From Maricaulis maris_C (GTDB lineage Bacteria > Pseudomonadota > Alphaproteobacteria > Caulobacterales > Maricaulaceae), in the NCBI RefSeq assembly GCF_049116555.1, contig NZ_JAGDYT010000001.1, forward strand, positions 1 to 64,000: a stretch of DNA of 64,000 nucleotides, in the 5' to 3' direction. Under the pieces are notes generated by a model. The model was not told the DNA's origin. It saw only the letters and a list, made by a program, of their open reading frames with translations, and did no database searches. A program made the translations under genes and the position numbers. Shown here piece after piece: positions 18,691 through 27,055 of this stretch. Positions within the stretch are counted from its first letter, which is position 1. Every line of letters starts with the position of its first letter.

Positions 18691-19152
18691 ATGCGCCGAA
18701 GCCGCTTAGTCCAAGTTGCAATGATCCTCAGCCTGCTCCTCGTGGTGCCGGTTGGCGGAGCTGTTGCGCAGGCGCAATCTGTGGCCGCGGATGTCGGCTT
18801 GTCAGCGCGCTATGCGGGAAGCCGCATTTATTTCGATGCCGACCCGACTTATTCCAACATTACCGTGTCCGTGAGCGGTCCGGATGGTTATCACGGCCAG
18901 GTTTATTCCGAGCGCCGCGCCCCCAGTTTCCGCCTTGCGGATTTTGGCGAGGTTGCCGACGGCCTCTATCGCTTTGAAATAACTGCGGCGACTCAGGTTT
19001 ACGCGGCCGAGCGATCCAGCCGGGAACCGGCTGGCTATAACGGGCGCGAGCCCACAGCCCAGCGTCCGCGCGAAGGCGTAAGTTTTTCAGGAAGTTTCCG
19101 CGTCGAAAATGGCCAGGTATTGGTCTTTGATGACGCAGACCAAGAGACGTAA
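18691..19152 (+). CDS. Small secreted protein of unknown function
   Basis: 153 residues with a clear signal peptide (VQVAMILSLLLVVPVGGAVAQAQ). The mature part looks like one beta sandwich (VSVSGPDGYHGQVYSE, a DGLYRFEITA strand pair). I do not recognise a family. ATG 18691 is preceded by ACAGGAG. It is followed after 24 bases by another secreted protein, probably in the same transcript. Confidence 0.7.
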   Translation: MRRSRLVQVAMILSLLLVVPVGGAVAQAQSVAADVGLSARYAGSRIYFDADPTYSNITVSVSGPDGYHGQVYSERRAPSFRLADFGEVADGLYRFEITAATQVYAAERSSREPAGYNGREPTAQRPREGVSFSGSFRVENGQVLVFDDADQET

Positions 19153-19176
19153 TCCAGGCACCGGGGGCCTTAGACT

Positions 19177-20352
19177 ATGAAGCATCTTCTTTCCGCAACG
19201 AGTGCTGCGGCCGTGTCGATGGCGCTTATGGCGATCGTGCCGAGCCCGTCCAACGCCGATATCCAGCATCTTGATGATGTCATCATTCAATTCAGTCTTT
19301 GCGTCGGCAATGATTGCGTGAATGGAGAGAGCTTCGGATTCGATACGATCCGCCTGAAGGAAAACAACGTTCGCATCCATTTCGATGATACCAGCGTTTC
19401 GGCGAGTTTTCCGCGCAATGATTGGCGTATCACGATCAATGATAGCGCCAATGGCGGCGGGTCCTACTTCAGTATCGATGACGCGACCGCCGGGCGGCAG
19501 GTATTCCGGGTGGACGCCGGGGCTCCGGCAAACTCGCTTTACGTCGACTCCCAGGGTGATGTCGGTATCGGTTTAGCGAATGCTGTAACGGATATTCATG
19601 TCCGTAGCGGAAATACGCCGACACTGCGCCTGGAGCAGGACGGGTCCAGCGGCTTTACCGCACAAACGTTCGACGTCGCCGCGAATGAAGCGAATTTCTT
19701 TATTCGTGATGTCACCAACGGGAGCTCGCTGCCATTCCGGATTCAGCCGGGTGCGGATCAGGATACCCTGTATCTCAGCGATTCCAGCCGTGTCGGTATC
19801 GGCCGGAACAATCCGCAAGTCAGCCTTGATTTTCTGGCGCGTACCGGGACCACCGGATCCGGTAGCGCGAACTCGGTCACGGGCACAGCTTTCCGCCTCG
19901 CGTCCGCATCCGGTTCGGTCGTAATGGCCATGGATGCAGGCAATGACGGCGAAGGGTGGCGTATCTCGAGCCAGACCAACGATACGGAATTCCGTATTTC
20001 CAAGGGTGGAAGCGGCGAGCGGGAATTCGTCCTCGATTCCGCAGGCAATCTGACGATTTTCGGAGAAATCACCACGGGCGGTTCCTGCTCGGGTGGTTGC
20101 GATGCGGTCTTCGCTGAAGACTATGATCTACCTTCGATCCGCGAGCACGCCGATTTCATGATGGATAACGGCTATCTCATGCATGTCGGTCCAACTCCTG
20201 AATCCGGGCCGTTCAATCTGTCGACCAAGGTTGGTGGCATGTTGAGTGAGCTCGAGTATGCCCACCTCTATATCGCGCAGCTGGAAACCGATCTTCGTTC
20301 GACGAATGATCGTCTCAACGCGCTGGAGGATCGGGTCGGACAGCTCGATTAA
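19177..20352 (+). CDS. Secreted protein with tail-fibre-like repeats and C-terminal coiled coil
   Basis: A 28-residue signal peptide ends near SPSNADIQ. The body contains short beta repeats ending in GIG: VDSQGDVGIGLANAVTDI and SDSSRVGIGRNNPQVSLDF. This is the pattern seen in phage tail-fibre-like and surface proteins. Near residue 300 comes a GSCSGGCDAVF motif, then EDYDLPSIREHADFM and a final coiled coil (LYIAQLETDLRS, RLNALEDRVGQ). The same order, with a ValPhe-x-x-x-TyrAspLeu motif and a helical tail, ends many secreted bacterial fibre proteins. Trimer formation is inferred. It may be a type II secretion substrate because it follows that cluster. Confidence 0.7.
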   Translation: MKHLLSATSAAAVSMALMAIVPSPSNADIQHLDDVIIQFSLCVGNDCVNGESFGFDTIRLKENNVRIHFDDTSVSASFPRNDWRITINDSANGGGSYFSIDDATAGRQVFRVDAGAPANSLYVDSQGDVGIGLANAVTDIHVRSGNTPTLRLEQDGSSGFTAQTFDVAANEANFFIRDVTNGSSLPFRIQPGADQDTLYLSDSSRVGIGRNNPQVSLDFLARTGTTGSGSANSVTGTAFRLASASGSVVMAMDAGNDGEGWRISSQTNDTEFRISKGGSGEREFVLDSAGNLTIFGEITTGGSCSGGCDAVFAEDYDLPSIREHADFMMDNGYLMHVGPTPESGPFNLSTKVGGMLSELEYAHLYIAQLETDLRSTNDRLNALEDRVGQLD

Positions 20353-20669
20353 GTCTCGCTGATAGGCGCGGCCGCCAAAGCGTCGCGCAACAGATTCAAG
20401 GCTCCGGAATGCATGCTGACAAGCAAGCAATCCGGGGCCTTTGTCATTCCTGACCCGCATTCGCCCTTTCGATGTCCCGGTCGGCCCTCGCGCCCAGCTC
20501 CGGGTGCGCGCGTCGGGCGTGCCCGCATGATCATGCGCCGTGATCAATGCTGGTGTGTAAAGCGCCACGGCCAGCAAGATGGGGCAGTCGACCTGTCTTG
20601 CGCGAGCCCCTCGCTTGCCGATATAGTTTAGGTCTAAAATAAATCGCCAGAGCGGGGGAGCCGTGTGCG
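20353..20669. other. Intergenic region upstream of the aromatic-CoA operon
   Basis: 317 bases with no supported gene. The right 50 bases carry a palindrome and promoter-like bases described separately. The rest shows no clear terminator or RNA. Confidence 0.6.
20598..20638 (+). promoter_or_regulatory. Putative promoter with MarR-type operator for the aromatic-CoA operon
   Basis: A perfect inverted repeat TTTAG-GT-CTAAA lies at 20627-20638, 32 bases before the operon ATG. A TTGCGC / TATAGT pair with 18-base spacing (20598-20603, 20622-20627) would place it across the start site. MarR proteins bind short palindromes of this kind, and a marR gene is in the operon. Confidence 0.5.
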
Positions 20670-22961
20670 ATGAAGATTGCCTGTTTGGGTGGGGGGCCGG
20701 CTGGCCTCTATTTTGCGATCTCGATGAAGTTGCGCGACCCGGATTGCCAGGTTGATGTCTACGAGCGCAATCGTCCTGGGGACACATTTGGCTGGGGTGT
20801 GGTTTTCTCCGATCAGACCATGGAGAATCTCGAGGGCAATGACCCGGTCAGTGCCCGTTCCATAGCTGACAATCTCGCACATTGGGACGATATCGATGTC
20901 CATTTCCGCGGTGAGGTCGAGACCTCCACCGGCCACGGATTCTGCGGTATTGGGCGCAAGCACCTTCTGAACATCCTCCAGGATCGGGCTCGCGACCTTG
21001 GTGTCGGACTCCACTTCGAGTGCGAGGTCGGCGTCGACCTCGATCGCTTCGCCGATGCCGATATGATTGTGGCATCCGACGGCTTGAACTCGAAAATCCG
21101 CTCCAGATATGCGGACCATTTCAAACCCGATATCGATGTGCGCCAGAACAAATTCATTTGGCTGGGCACACAGAAAGTCTTCGACGCCTTCACGTTTATC
21201 TTCACCGAGACCGAGCATGGCTGGGTCTGGGCTCACGCCTACAAGTTCGACGATGGCACCTCGACATTTATCGTCGAGTGCTCGCCCGGAACCTGGGAGG
21301 GGCTGGGCTTTGGCGAAATGGACCAGGACGAAACCTGCCGGGCCTGCGAGGCGCTTTTTGCGCATTGGCTGGACGGCGAAGGCCTGATGTCGAACGCACG
21401 GCATCTGCGCGGGTCGGCGTGGCTGAACTTCCCGCGCGTGCTGTGCGAGACGTGGGTTCACGACAAGCTCGTCCTTCTGGGCGACGCGGCTCACACCGCG
21501 CATTTCTCGATCGGGTCGGGGACCAAGCTGGCTTTCGAGGACGCGATCATGCTCGCCGAGGTGTTGACCAGCGTCGACAGGCCGGTCGCCGATGGGCTCA
21601 TGGATTATCAGGAAGCGCGCAAGGTCGAGGTTCTCAAGCTGCAGAGCGCGGCCCGGAATTCGACGGAATGGTTTGAGAATCTCGAGCGCTATACCGGTTT
21701 CCCACCGAAGCAGTTTGCCTACTCGCTGCTGACCCGTTCACAGCGCATCAGCCATGAGAATTTGCGTCTGCGCGATGCCGACTGGCTGTCAGGCGTTGAG
21801 ACCTGGTTCGCCGGCGGCGGGGGTGGGGGCGGGGCGTCCAGTCGGGCTCCCATGTTTGCACCTTTCAAGCTCCGCGACATGCAATTGGAGAACCGGATCG
21901 TTGTCTCGCCGATGTGCATGTATTCGGCGACAGAGGGCACGCCGGGTGCGTTTCACCGCGTCCATTACGGCGCGCGATGCCTGGGCGGCGCCGGGCTGGT
22001 CTATACAGAGATGACGGATGTCAGCGCTGATGCCCGGATCACGCCGGGCTGCACGGGCCTTTACACTGATGACCATGTGACGGCTTGGCGCGAGATCACT
22101 GATTTCGCGCACGAGCACACCGAGGCAAGAATGGCGATCCAGCTTTCACATGCGGGTCGGAAGGGCTCCACCCGACTGGGTTGGGATGGGTATGATGTGC
22201 CGCTTGAGAGCGGCAACTGGCCGATCTATGGCCCGTCGCCCATTCCGTGGGATGCGGGCAATCAGGTTCCGATCGAGATGAGCCGGGCTGACATGGACCG
22301 GATACGCACGGATTTTGTCCGCGCGACCAGGCGCGCGCTGGAGGCCGGGTTCGACATGATCGAACTGCACTGTGCGCATGGCTATCTCCTGTCCTCCTTC
22401 ATCACGCCGCTTTCCAATCAGCGTGCGGATGCCTATGGCGGATCCTTGGAAAACCGCCTTCGTTACCCGCTTGAGGTGTTTACCGCGATGCGGGAGATCT
22501 GGCCCGCCGGGAAGCCGATGGCGGTTCGCATCTCCGCGACTGATTGGGTCGCCGGCCAAGGTATTGAAGCGGATGAGAGCGTCCAGGTCGCGCAGGCCTT
22601 CATGGCGGCCGGAGCTGATCTGATAGATGTGTCGGCCGGGCAAACCACGCCTCTGGCCCGTCCGGTCTATGGCCGCATGTTCCAGACCCCCTACTCCGAC
22701 CGGATTCGCAACACCCTTGGCTGTGCGACGATGGCGGTCGGCAATATCTTCGAAGCAGATCATGTGAATTCCATCCTGGCGGCTGGACGGGCCGATCTCG
22801 TTGCGCTGGCTCGCCCGCACCTGCTCGATCCGAATTGGACGTTGCGCGCGGCAGCCGAGCTCGCCGACCGCGGCGTCCCTGTACCGCGCCAATACTTGGC
22901 CGGCTTCGACCAGTTGTCGCGCAATCTGCAGCGGGCCCAGCAAATGGAGGAGCAGGCATGA
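20670..22961 (+). CDS. 2-aminobenzoyl-CoA (or salicylyl-CoA) monooxygenase / reductase fusion
   Basis: The N-terminal half is an FAD-dependent aromatic hydroxylase, with the dinucleotide fold CLGGGPAGLYFAISMK at the start and LLGDAAHTAHFSIGSG near residue 270. A glycine-rich linker (WFAGGGGGGGAS, near residue 387) leads to an Old Yellow Enzyme domain with SPMCMYSA, HCAHGYLLSSFITPLSN and AYGGSLENR. This fusion is commonly named bifunctional salicylyl-CoA 5-hydroxylase/oxidoreductase. Its characterised relative is 2-aminobenzoyl-CoA monooxygenase/reductase, which hydroxylates and then reduces the ring. The downstream ligase, RidA and beta-oxidation genes favour 2-aminobenzoyl-CoA. At 763 residues it is full length. 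Confidence 0.85.
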   Translation: MKIACLGGGPAGLYFAISMKLRDPDCQVDVYERNRPGDTFGWGVVFSDQTMENLEGNDPVSARSIADNLAHWDDIDVHFRGEVETSTGHGFCGIGRKHLLNILQDRARDLGVGLHFECEVGVDLDRFADADMIVASDGLNSKIRSRYADHFKPDIDVRQNKFIWLGTQKVFDAFTFIFTETEHGWVWAHAYKFDDGTSTFIVECSPGTWEGLGFGEMDQDETCRACEALFAHWLDGEGLMSNARHLRGSAWLNFPRVLCETWVHDKLVLLGDAAHTAHFSIGSGTKLAFEDAIMLAEVLTSVDRPVADGLMDYQEARKVEVLKLQSAARNSTEWFENLERYTGFPPKQFAYSLLTRSQRISHENLRLRDADWLSGVETWFAGGGGGGGASSRAPMFAPFKLRDMQLENRIVVSPMCMYSATEGTPGAFHRVHYGARCLGGAGLVYTEMTDVSADARITPGCTGLYTDDHVTAWREITDFAHEHTEARMAIQLSHAGRKGSTRLGWDGYDVPLESGNWPIYGPSPIPWDAGNQVPIEMSRADMDRIRTDFVRATRRALEAGFDMIELHCAHGYLLSSFITPLSNQRADAYGGSLENRLRYPLEVFTAMREIWPAGKPMAVRISATDWVAGQGIEADESVQVAQAFMAAGADLIDVSAGQTTPLARPVYGRMFQTPYSDRIRNTLGCATMAVGNIFEADHVNSILAAGRADLVALARPHLLDPNWTLRAAAELADRGVPVPRQYLAGFDQLSRNLQRAQQMEEQA

Positions 22962-23707
22962 GCGATCTTGTCGGGAAACGCGCTGTCATTACCGGTGGCG
23001 GCACCGGAATCGGGCTGGCTTGCGCCCGCCGCCTGACTGAAGAGGGTATCGAAACGGTGCTGATGGGGCGCAATCTTGACCGCCTTGAAGCCGCGGCCTC
23101 GACGCTGGCAAATGCCCGCGCAATAGGGTGCGATGTGACCGATGACCAAAGCGTCGACCGGGCCTTCGAGGCCTGCGGTCCGGTCGATATTCTGGTCAAT
23201 AATGCCGGCATCGCCGCGGCCAGCGCCTTCACCAGAACATCAATGGATGACTGGCGCCGTATCCAGGCGGTGAATGTTGAGGGCCTGGTGCGATGCACCC
23301 AGGCTGTGCTTGGGCCGATGCTCAAGGCACACTATGGCCGCATCATCAATATTGCGTCGATCGCGGGTCTGCGCGGCGGAGCTTATGTCGCGCCCTATGT
23401 CGCGTCCAAGCATGCGGTTGTCGGGCTGACCAAGTCGCTGTCGCTGGAATTTGCGCAAACAAGCCTGACCGTGAATGCGGTCTGCCCCGGCTTTGTCGAG
23501 ACGCAGATCGTCGAGGATGCGATTGCCAATATCATGGCCAAAACCGGCCGTACGCGGGACCAGGCGCTGGCTGAGCTGGCCAAGGAGAACCCGCAGGGTC
23601 GGCTGATCCAGCCTGACGAGGTGGCCGAGACCGTGGCCTGGTTGTGCTCACCCCGTTCCGGTTCGATCTCGGGCCAGGCCATCACGATTTCCGGCGGGGC
23701 GATCTGA
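22958..23707 (+). CDS. SDR-family 3-hydroxyacyl-CoA-type dehydrogenase
   Basis: A classical short-chain dehydrogenase of 249 residues: NAD(P) motif TGGGTGIG, the NNAG motif in ILVNNAGIAAAS, catalytic Ser in NIASIAGLRGG, and the Tyr-x-x-x-Lys pair in YVASKHA. ATG 22958 overlaps the upstream stop (ATGA). Within this operon it most likely oxidises the alicyclic 3-hydroxyacyl-CoA made by the hydratase; the substrate is inferred from context. Confidence 0.85.
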   Translation: MSDLVGKRAVITGGGTGIGLACARRLTEEGIETVLMGRNLDRLEAAASTLANARAIGCDVTDDQSVDRAFEACGPVDILVNNAGIAAASAFTRTSMDDWRRIQAVNVEGLVRCTQAVLGPMLKAHYGRIINIASIAGLRGGAYVAPYVASKHAVVGLTKSLSLEFAQTSLTVNAVCPGFVETQIVEDAIANIMAKTGRTRDQALAELAKENPQGRLIQPDEVAETVAWLCSPRSGSISGQAITISGGAI

Positions 23708-23708
23708 G

Positions 23709-24197
23709 ATGGGCCCGACCATCGAAGAGGAATCCGTCGATGAGACGACCGGCGTTGACCGGCAGGCGGTGAAGCTGTGGCTGCGGCTTTACCGCCCGAT
23801 CTCCCTGATCGAGCGCGAGCTGCGCAGTCGGTTTCAGCGCGAGTTCGGGGTTAGCCTGTCGCGCTTTGATGCCTTGTCGGCCCTGGATCGTGCGCCGGAG
23901 GGTCTGCTGATGGGCGAGCTCTCTGATCGACTTCTCGTTACCAATGGGAATGTCACCGGATTGATCAGTCGCATGCTGTCGGACGGGCTGGTGACGCGCG
24001 AAGCCCAGCCGCAGGACCGGCGCAGTTTCCGCGTCGCCCTGACCGCAAGCGGACGCGCCACCTTTGCGCGCATGGCACGGGCCCATGCCGGCTGGCTGTC
24101 CGAGCTGCTTGCCGATCTGCCGCACGACAGTGCCGCCCACCTCGCCGACCATTCCGAAGCGCTGCTGCGCAGTCTTCAAACCGAAACGAACGGATAG
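23709..24197 (+). CDS. MarR-family transcriptional regulator
   Basis: 162 residues with a winged helix: recognition region around LLVTNGNVTGLISRMLSDG and wing with QPQDRRSFRVALTASGR. MarR proteins repress aromatic catabolism operons and are released by the aromatic acid or its CoA thioester. The gene begins one base after the SDR stop and probably controls its own operon through the palindrome before 20670. The ligand is probably the ring substrate's CoA ester (inference). Confidence 0.88.
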   Translation: MGPTIEEESVDETTGVDRQAVKLWLRLYRPISLIERELRSRFQREFGVSLSRFDALSALDRAPEGLLMGELSDRLLVTNGNVTGLISRMLSDGLVTREAQPQDRRSFRVALTASGRATFARMARAHAGWLSELLADLPHDSAAHLADHSEALLRSLQTETNG

Positions 24198-24200
24198 ATC

Positions 24201-25013
24201 ATGCTGGATCCCAAAACCCTCAAGCCGGTGCATTTCCTTTGGTCATTCGAGGATGGCGTGGCGACGATCACGCTCAACCGTCCGGACCGCAAGAATCCGC
24301 TGACCTTTGAAAGCTATGCCGAGCTGCGCGACCTGTTTCGCGATCTTGTCTACGTCAAATCGGTCCAGGCCGTCATTGTCACCGGGGCTGGCGGGAATTT
24401 CTGCTCCGGCGGCGATGTCCACGACATCATCGGCCCTCTGGTCGAGAAAGACATGGCCGGTCTGCTCGATTTCACCCGAATGACAGGCGATCTGGTCAAG
24501 GCGATGCGCGATTGTCCGCAGCCGGTAATCGCCGCGGTCGACGGGATTTGCGTGGGCGCGGGTGCGATCATGGCGATGGCGTCGGATCTGCGCGTGGCAA
24601 CACCGGCCGCGAAGACAGCCTTCCTGTTCAATCGGGTCGGCTTGGCCGGCTGCGATATGGGGGCCTGCGCGATTCTTCCCCGCTTGATCGGTCAGGGACG
24701 CGCGAGCGAGCTTCTCTTCTTTGGTCGCTCCATGTCGGCTGAGGAAGGCGAGCGCTGGGGTTTCTACAATGCGATCGTCGAGGCTGGCGCTCTGATGGAA
24801 ACGGCGACTGAGTGGGCGAACCGGATCGCAGCCGGGCCGAATTTCGCGAACGCCATGACCAAAAACCAGCTCAACACCGAATGGGATATGGGCCTGCACA
24901 CGGCGATCGAGGCCGAAGCCCAGGCCCAGGCCATTTGCATGCAGACACGCGATTTCGAGCGCGCCTACCAAGCCTTCGTCGCGCGCGAAAAGCCGGTCTT
25001 CGAGGGGGATTGA
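24201..25013 (+). CDS. Enoyl-CoA hydratase/isomerase family protein
   Basis: Crotonase fold of 270 residues. One oxyanion-hole segment is GAGGNFCSGGDVHDI, the other is the region GICVGAGAIMAMASDLRVA. It lies inside a CoA-ester degradation operon and would hydrate the cyclic enoyl-CoA after the acyl-CoA dehydrogenase step, or take part in ring cleavage. One member of such operons often acts on alicyclic substrates. Confidence 0.87.
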   Translation: MLDPKTLKPVHFLWSFEDGVATITLNRPDRKNPLTFESYAELRDLFRDLVYVKSVQAVIVTGAGGNFCSGGDVHDIIGPLVEKDMAGLLDFTRMTGDLVKAMRDCPQPVIAAVDGICVGAGAIMAMASDLRVATPAAKTAFLFNRVGLAGCDMGACAILPRLIGQGRASELLFFGRSMSAEEGERWGFYNAIVEAGALMETATEWANRIAAGPNFANAMTKNQLNTEWDMGLHTAIEAEAQAQAICMQTRDFERAYQAFVAREKPVFEGD

Positions 25014-26189
25014 ATGTCCGATAGCAGCTATCTGGCCTGGCCCTTTTTTGACGACGCCCACCGCGCGCTCGCAGCAGAGCTGTCGGACTGGGCCCGGGTT
25101 CGTTTCGGCACGACCGGCTTCTCCGAGCACGCCGACATTGATGCTGACTGTGCCGTGATCCGTGCTGCACTGGGTGAGGCCGGGCTGACCCGCCAGGCCG
25201 TCCCGGCTGCTTATGGTGGCTCACAGGAAACGCTGGATGTCCGGTCGCTCTGCCTTGTCCGTGAGCACCTGGCCTATCGCTCCGGTCTGGCAGATTTCGT
25301 CTTTGCCATGCAGGGCCTGGGCGCGGGTGCGATCACGCTGTTCGGGACGCCGGCCCAGAAGCAGGCCTGGCTGCCGGGCGTGGCGTCGGGTGAGCTTTGT
25401 GCGGCCTTTGCCCTGACCGAACCGGCCGCTGGCTCGGATGTGGCGGCAATCGCGACCGAGGCGCGCCGAGACGGTGCTGAGTATGTCATCACTGGCGAGA
25501 AGACCTTTATTTCCAATGGCGGGATCGCTGATTTCTATGTCGTCTTCGCCCGGACTGGCGAGGCGGACGGCGCGCGGGGGCTCAGTGCGATCATCGTGCC
25601 GGCCAACACGCCGGGCCTGGTCATCGCCGAACGCATCGAGACCATGGCGCCGCACCCGTTGGCCCGGCTCCGCTTCGAAAATTGCCGCGTCCCGGCAGAC
25701 AATCGGCTGGGCGAGGGCGGGGCGGGTTTCCGGATTGCCATGTCGACTCTGGATGTTTTCCGCTCGACCGTGGGGGCGGCCGCGCTGGGGTTTGCCCGGC
25801 GCGCGCTGGACGAAGCCACCGCACGGGCTCGGGATCGTGAGCTCTTCGGAGCGCCACTCGCCGACCTCCCCGGTGTCCAGACGCAATTGGCCGAGATGGC
25901 GGTCGATATCGATGCCGCCGCGCTTTTGGTCTATCGCGCAGCCTGGACCAAGGATGGCGGCGCGGCTCGCATTACCCGCGAGGCGGCGATGGCCAAACTC
26001 TATGCGACGGAGGCGGCGCAGAAAGCCATCGATACCGCAGTCCAGATATTCGGCGGGCTCGGGGTAACGAAGGGCAATGTTGCCGAAGCGCTGTACCGGG
26101 AAATCCGGGCCTTGCGGATCTATGAGGGGGCATCGGAAGTCCAGAAACTGGTTATTGCGCGCGCTCACCTGGCCGAGGCCGGGTCATGA
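25014..26189 (+). CDS. Acyl-CoA dehydrogenase family protein
   Basis: 391 residues with the full family pattern: an N-terminal helical domain, the FAD-binding FALTEPAAGSDVAAIAT segment, GEKTFISNGGIADFYVVFA, and the C-terminal helical domain ending in RIYEGASEVQKLVIARAHL, where the Glu of YEGASE is at the catalytic-base position. It starts right after the hydratase stop with a G-rich SD and overlaps the thioesterase by ATGA. It presumably forms the double bond in the reduced ring-CoA. Confidence 0.9.
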   Translation: MSDSSYLAWPFFDDAHRALAAELSDWARVRFGTTGFSEHADIDADCAVIRAALGEAGLTRQAVPAAYGGSQETLDVRSLCLVREHLAYRSGLADFVFAMQGLGAGAITLFGTPAQKQAWLPGVASGELCAAFALTEPAAGSDVAAIATEARRDGAEYVITGEKTFISNGGIADFYVVFARTGEADGARGLSAIIVPANTPGLVIAERIETMAPHPLARLRFENCRVPADNRLGEGGAGFRIAMSTLDVFRSTVGAAALGFARRALDEATARARDRELFGAPLADLPGVQTQLAEMAVDIDAAALLVYRAAWTKDGGAARITREAAMAKLYATEAAQKAIDTAVQIFGGLGVTKGNVAEALYREIRALRIYEGASEVQKLVIARAHLAEAGS

Positions 26190-26599
26190 GTTTCAACCGC
26201 TCGCGCCGGGTCCGTTTCGCCGATGTCGATCCGGCCGGAATCGTCTTCTATCCCCGCTATTTCGAGATGATCAACGGGATGATCGAGGACTGGTTCGACG
26301 AAGGTCTGGGCTATGGCTTTGATGCCATGATCGTCAACGGGCCGCATGGGGTTCCGCTGGCCCATATGGACGCTGAGTTCAAGGCGCCAAGTCGTCTCGA
26401 CGACACGCTCGATTTCACGCTGGTCGTGCGTGGGCTGGGGCGTTCCTCGATCAAGCTGACCCTGACCGCACGATGCGGAGGCGAGGTCCGCATGATCGCT
26501 CGCCCAACGCTCGTATTCATTGATGGACCGGCCAACAGGCCGATTGCAATTCCGCCGACCTTGCGAGAGCGGATGCTGTCTTTCGAGGAGATCATCTGA
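26186..26599 (+). CDS. Hotdog thioesterase (4-hydroxybenzoyl-CoA thioesterase-like)
   Basis: 137 residues with the 4HBT signature FADVDPAGIVFYPRYFEM, in which the Asp is the usual catalytic residue. It probably releases an aromatic or stalled acid from CoA, as a safety valve or as the last step. It is coupled by overlap to the genes on both sides. Confidence 0.85.
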   Translation: MSFNRSRRVRFADVDPAGIVFYPRYFEMINGMIEDWFDEGLGYGFDAMIVNGPHGVPLAHMDAEFKAPSRLDDTLDFTLVVRGLGRSSIKLTLTARCGGEVRMIARPTLVFIDGPANRPIAIPPTLRERMLSFEEII

Positions 26600-26991
26600 T
26601 GCAGATCCTGCAACCACCCGGCTGGCCGCGTCCCAAGGGTTATTCCAACGGGATACTCGCGCGGGGCCGCACAATCCATGTCGCTGGCCAGATTGGCTGG
26701 GATGAGAGCGGGGACATCGTCTCGGATGACTTTGCGGTGCAGTTCCGTCAGGTGCTCGACAATACGCTCGCTGTCCTCGCCGAGGCCGGAGCCCGCCCCG
26801 AGCATGTCGTTCGCATGACCGGTTATGTCACCAATCGCGACGAGTACCTGTCCGCCGGGCGCGAGCTCGGCGCGATCTGGAAAGAGCGGATGGGACGGAA
26901 TTATCCGGCCATGGCTTTTGTCATTGTGCAGGGCCTGATCGAGCCGCGCGCCAAGGTCGAGATCGAAACAACGGCCGTGCTGCCGGACTGA
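26599..26991 (+). CDS. RidA (YjgF/YER057c) family protein
   Basis: 130 residues with a short chorismate-mutase-like trimer fold. Features are VAGQIGWDESGDIV near the start, the FRQVLDNTLAVLAEAGA helix, and the Arg in IEPRAKVEIETTAVL that binds the carboxylate. RidA proteins hydrolyse enamine/imine intermediates to ketone plus ammonia. In a 2-aminobenzoyl-CoA pathway an enamine would form when the amino ring is reduced, which makes the gene meaningful here. Confidence 0.88.
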   Translation: MQILQPPGWPRPKGYSNGILARGRTIHVAGQIGWDESGDIVSDDFAVQFRQVLDNTLAVLAEAGARPEHVVRMTGYVTNRDEYLSAGRELGAIWKERMGRNYPAMAFVIVQGLIEPRAKVEIETTAVLPD

Positions 26992-27055
26992 TCCGGCACC
27001 GCCGGGCCTGAGCGGGTCCGGTAGAACCATCGTCAAACGCGTCGGGGAGGACGTG

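Noticed and set aside
19177..20352. Prophage tail gene
   Set aside because: It has a signal peptide and no other phage gene is nearby.
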